Source: JADJNW01 sp964549655 (GTDB lineage Bacteria; Bacteroidota; Bacteroidia; Chitinophagales; Saprospiraceae). Taken from it: a stretch of DNA of 8,338 nucleotides. The first letter of the stretch is position 1; every line of letters starts with the position of its first letter. Location: positions 1 to 8,338 of the forward strand of contig CAZJXN010000196.1 of assembly GCA_964549655.1 (NCBI GenBank), given 5' to 3'. Below the pieces are notes generated by a model. The model had not been told where the DNA came from, did no database searches, and saw only the letters and a list, made by a program, of their open reading frames with translations. Positions 6,434-8,338 of this stretch are shown here, in pieces. The translations under genes and the position numbers were made by a program.

Positions 6434-6781
6434 TTTTGTAACCACTATTTCATTATCATCAATACCAGTTCCTTTCAAAGTGATTTCATAAGAGCCATTG
6501 GCGGGAAAAAAAATGCCCGGGCTGGACGAATTAGAGGTGACTAATTTACCTTCTTTATCTAAAAAACCGAAACTCCAATCATGATGAATAATATTATTAG
6601 AAAGCATTTGGAATTTGGCAAATCCATAATAATTATTGCTGGTGCGATAGGTAAAATCAAGTAGTATTGTATTGTCTTCGGGTTCAAGAAAATCAGGACG
6701 CGTTATCGTGCGGTCTTCACAGGACATACAAATGCCAATCAGCAACACCAGGCTCAATAGAAATTGTATACTTCTGCTCAT
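6407..6781 (-). CDS. Small PKD-like lipoprotein (right member of a paralogous pair)
   Basis: This 124-residue protein mirrors the next gene downstream. A hydrophobic signal segment (7-17) leads to Cys21 in CMSC, followed by Glu-Asp, which makes Cys21 the likelier lipidation site; Cys18 is less suitable because Ile precedes it. The mature domain has ILLDFTYR at 39-46, WSFG at 69-72 and FFPANGSYEITLKGTG at 91-106, the PKD-like beta-sandwich layout. The stretches ILLDFTYR and FFPANG are identical to the paralogue, while the linker between them has diverged, including the loop at about 47-66. The gene follows kynU by 100 bases. I see no strong promoter there: TAACTTTA at 6814-6807 misses the final G and has no -33 partner. 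The function is unknown. Envelope localisation is inferred from the signal only. Confidence 0.82.
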   Translation of the reverse strand: MSRSIQFLLSLVLLIGICMSCEDRTITRPDFLEPEDNTILLDFTYRTSNNYYGFAKFQMLSNNIIHHDWSFGFLDKEGKLVTSNSSSPGIFFPANGSYEITLKGTGIDDNEIVVTKLITITNFP

Positions 6782-6881
6782 AATGTAAAGTTTTGAATTT
6801 GAAGAGTAAAGTTATTTATGGGTAAGGTGTGTCATTCATTTATAAAGCATTTTTCTATCGGGTTGTTCAGAATAATATAAC

Positions 6882-8168
6882 TTACGAAGCATAAAGTCGT
6901 AATAATTCGCTCACTTGCCAAACATCTTCAAAACGATTGTACATCGGCGTTGGTGCCAGTCGGATGACATTGGGTTCGCGCCAGTCGCAGATGATTCCAT
7001 TTTCAGCAAGATAATCAAAAATTTGTCGCCCATTCTTATTTGTTAGAATAGAAAGTTGACAGCCACGCGCCGCTGGATTTTTGGGTGTAATAATCTTTAA
7101 AAAGAGTCCCTTTTGGTGGAATGTTTGTAATAAAAATTCCAAATAAGCAGTCAATTTTTCACTTTTGGCGCGTAAAGCAGGCATCGTCGCTTCTACAAAT
7201 AAATCAAGACTTGCTCGGTGTGCCGCAAAACTCAAAACGAACGCATTACTTAATTGCCAACCTGCGGCACCTTGCATGGGTACGAATTCTTTCGGCATCT
7301 GAAAGCGACTTTTTTCATCATGCCCCCACCAGCCGGCGAAACGAGGCAAATCTGTATTTTTTCCATGTTTTTCATGAATGAAAACGCCACTCGGACCGCC
7401 CGGACCCGCGTTCAAATATTTATAACTGCACCACGTTGCAAAATCTACGTTCCAATCATGTAATTGCAATTCCACATTGCCCGCCGCGTGCGCAAGGTCG
7501 AAACCTACGTAAGCACCTACGAGATGCCCAGCTTCTGCAATAGCTTGTAAGTCAAAGAATTGCCCCGTATAATAATTCACACCACCGAATAAAATGAGTG
7601 CTGTTTCTTGTCCATGCTCTTCAATAACCGCTAAAATATCTTCTGTTCGCAAGGTCTCTTCGCCTGCCCGTGGAGCTACTTCTATAATAGCTTCTTCAGG
7701 ATTTAACCCATGAAATTTCACCTGACTTTCCACCGCATATTGGTCAGATGGGAAAGCACCTGCTTCCATGATAATTTTAAATCGTTCTTTTGTTGGGCGA
7801 TAAAAACTGACCATTAATAAATGTAAATTCACGGTCAACGTGTTCATCACGATAACCTCTTCTTCTTTGGCACCAACGACGTGTGCAGTTTGCGGCTGCA
7901 GATATTTGTGATACGATAGCCAAGGATTTTCGCCTCGAAAGTGCCCTTCTACACCAAATGTGCGCCACTGTTCTAACTCTCTGGCGATATAATTTTCTAC
8001 ATTTTTTGATTGTAATCCTAAGGAATTACCGCAGAAATAGAGCGCGTCTTTGCCATTGTGCTGTGGAATGTAAAATTGGTTGCGGAAGTGTTGGAGCGGG
8101 TCTTGTACGTCCATTGCTTGGGCGAAGGCGAGGGACGTGTCGTAGCGTAGCGTGGTATCGAGTAGCAT
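6882..8168 (-). CDS. kynU: Kynureninase
   Basis: Kynureninase is a PLP enzyme of aminotransferase class V that cleaves kynurenine to anthranilate and alanine, or 3-hydroxykynurenine to 3-hydroxyanthranilate and alanine, in tryptophan breakdown or NAD synthesis from tryptophan. The 428-residue length is normal. Visible landmarks are GNSLGLQ at 47-53, FPSDQYA at 139-145, the PLP-contacting Asp224 and His227 in GFDLAHAAGN, Tyr249 and the Schiff-base Lys250 in CSYKYLNAGPGG, FAGWWGHD at 277-284, and the C-terminal REPNVIRLAPTPMYN at 397-411. All are intact. The ATG at 8168 gives the usual N-terminus leading into DPLQHFRNQFYIP. No kynurenine monooxygenase, tryptophan dioxygenase or 3-hydroxyanthranilate dioxygenase gene is in the window, so which branch it serves cannot be told. 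An octamer repeat array lies 22 bases upstream of the start. Confidence 0.96.
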   Translation of the reverse strand: MLLDTTLRYDTSLAFAQAMDVQDPLQHFRNQFYIPQHNGKDALYFCGNSLGLQSKNVENYIARELEQWRTFGVEGHFRGENPWLSYHKYLQPQTAHVVGAKEEEVIVMNTLTVNLHLLMVSFYRPTKERFKIIMEAGAFPSDQYAVESQVKFHGLNPEEAIIEVAPRAGEETLRTEDILAVIEEHGQETALILFGGVNYYTGQFFDLQAIAEAGHLVGAYVGFDLAHAAGNVELQLHDWNVDFATWCSYKYLNAGPGGPSGVFIHEKHGKNTDLPRFAGWWGHDEKSRFQMPKEFVPMQGAAGWQLSNAFVLSFAAHRASLDLFVEATMPALRAKSEKLTAYLEFLLQTFHQKGLFLKIITPKNPAARGCQLSILTNKNGRQIFDYLAENGIICDWREPNVIRLAPTPMYNRFEDVWQVSELLRLYAS

Positions 8169-8190
8169 TTGAAGGGTAATTTTTTAGAAT

Positions 8191-8214
8191 GATATTGGGA
8201 TATTGGGATATTTT
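8191..8214. repeat. Octamer tandem repeat, three units, upstream of kynU
   Basis: The plus strand reads GATATTGG, GATATTGG, GATATTTT. In another phase the unit is GGGATATT, which shares the 8-base period, the GGGA core and the final T with the GGGAGGAT-type arrays at 482-513 and 3801-3873. It lies 22 bases upstream of the kynU start codon. Between the array and the gene is TTTTTAGAAT (8181-8190), which also occurs next to the cupin-side array (469-478). Confidence 0.65.
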
Positions 8215-8268
8215 TTCGCTTGGTCTCTTTTTCTCTTGCTCACTTGTTGCAGCCCTCACAGCATTTCC

Positions 8269-8338
8269 GTCTGAACCATGATTTATATGATTTTTGGATT
8301 AGCTTGATAAAACGAGGGAGTCAAGAAAATCATTTAAT
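8269..8338. repeat. Degenerate 9-base-period repeat at the right edge, possibly part of a dispersed element
   Basis: After GTCTGAA (8269-8275) come the units CCATGATTT, ATATGATTT and TTGGATTA (8276-8301), a loose 9-base period. ATGATTTT (8287-8294) recurs inverted as AAAATCAT (8326-8333), so the segment has dyad character and probably continues past the window. I associate GTCTGAAxC followed by GATTT-rich units with dispersed intergenic repeats in Bacteroidota genomes, but this is recollection, not comparison. No gene is seen in 8215-8338. Confidence 0.4.

Noticed and set aside
8026..8259. Minus-strand 77-codon frame crossing the kynU start
   Set aside because: It overlaps the conserved N-terminus of kynU out of frame and passes through two repeats.
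8308..8328. Sigma-70-like TTGACT on the minus strand upstream of kynU
   Set aside because: Its spacing partner TAATCC is poor, and Bacteroidota primary promoters use a different consensus. The match also lies in the degenerate edge repeat.

Overview
The window reads as a chromosomal segment of a Bacteroidota bacterium. Four things support this: moderate-to-low GC with AT-rich spacers; a MutS-like ATPase with N-terminal membrane helices, of a kind common in this phylum; lipoproteins whose lipidated Cys is followed directly by an acidic residue (Cys-Glu); and spacer motifs that fit the Bacteroidota promoter TTG-N17-23-TAnnTTTG. The genus cannot be fixed from the sequence. A Saprospiraceae-like member is a guess based on the style of the repeats.

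All eight complete genes lie on the minus strand, so they are read from right to left: kynureninase (kynU, 8168-6882), two small paralogous PKD-like lipoproteins (6781-6407 and 6331-5966), a large lipoprotein esterase (5635-3875), the molybdenum cofactor enzyme MoaA (3796-2804), an orphan MNT-type nucleotidyltransferase (2707-2408), the membrane MutS-like ATPase (2285-504) and a small cupin (467-102). At the far left a plus-strand reading frame ending at 79 may be the tail of a convergent gene. Spacers run from 36 to 330 bases. Only the MutS-like/cupin pair (36 bases) looks tightly coupled, and candidate promoters precede the nucleotidyltransferase, the esterase and the left-hand lipoprotein. 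This is therefore a run of co-directional, mostly unrelated housekeeping and accessory genes rather than one pathway. KynU and MoaA each belong to multi-gene pathways, but none of their partners is in the window.

The most distinctive non-coding signal is a family of 8-base-period tandem repeats (core GGGANNAT or GGGATATT). It occurs at three places, each just upstream of a minus-strand start codon: 482-513 before the cupin, 3801-3873 before moaA, where two arrays face each other and can form a stem of about 30 bp, and 8191-8214 before kynU. The first copy also supplies the last codons and the stop codon of the MutS-like gene. A second, degenerate repeat of about 9-base period lies at the right edge (8269-8338). 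The 330-base spacer upstream of the esterase holds a perfect dyad, TTACCA-AA-TGGTAA, overlapping a consensus -7 box.

I found no RNA genes, CRISPR array, transposase, prophage or defence system. I see no complete undescribed system here. The best leads are the octamer repeats, the paralogous lipoprotein pair and the orphan nucleotidyltransferase.
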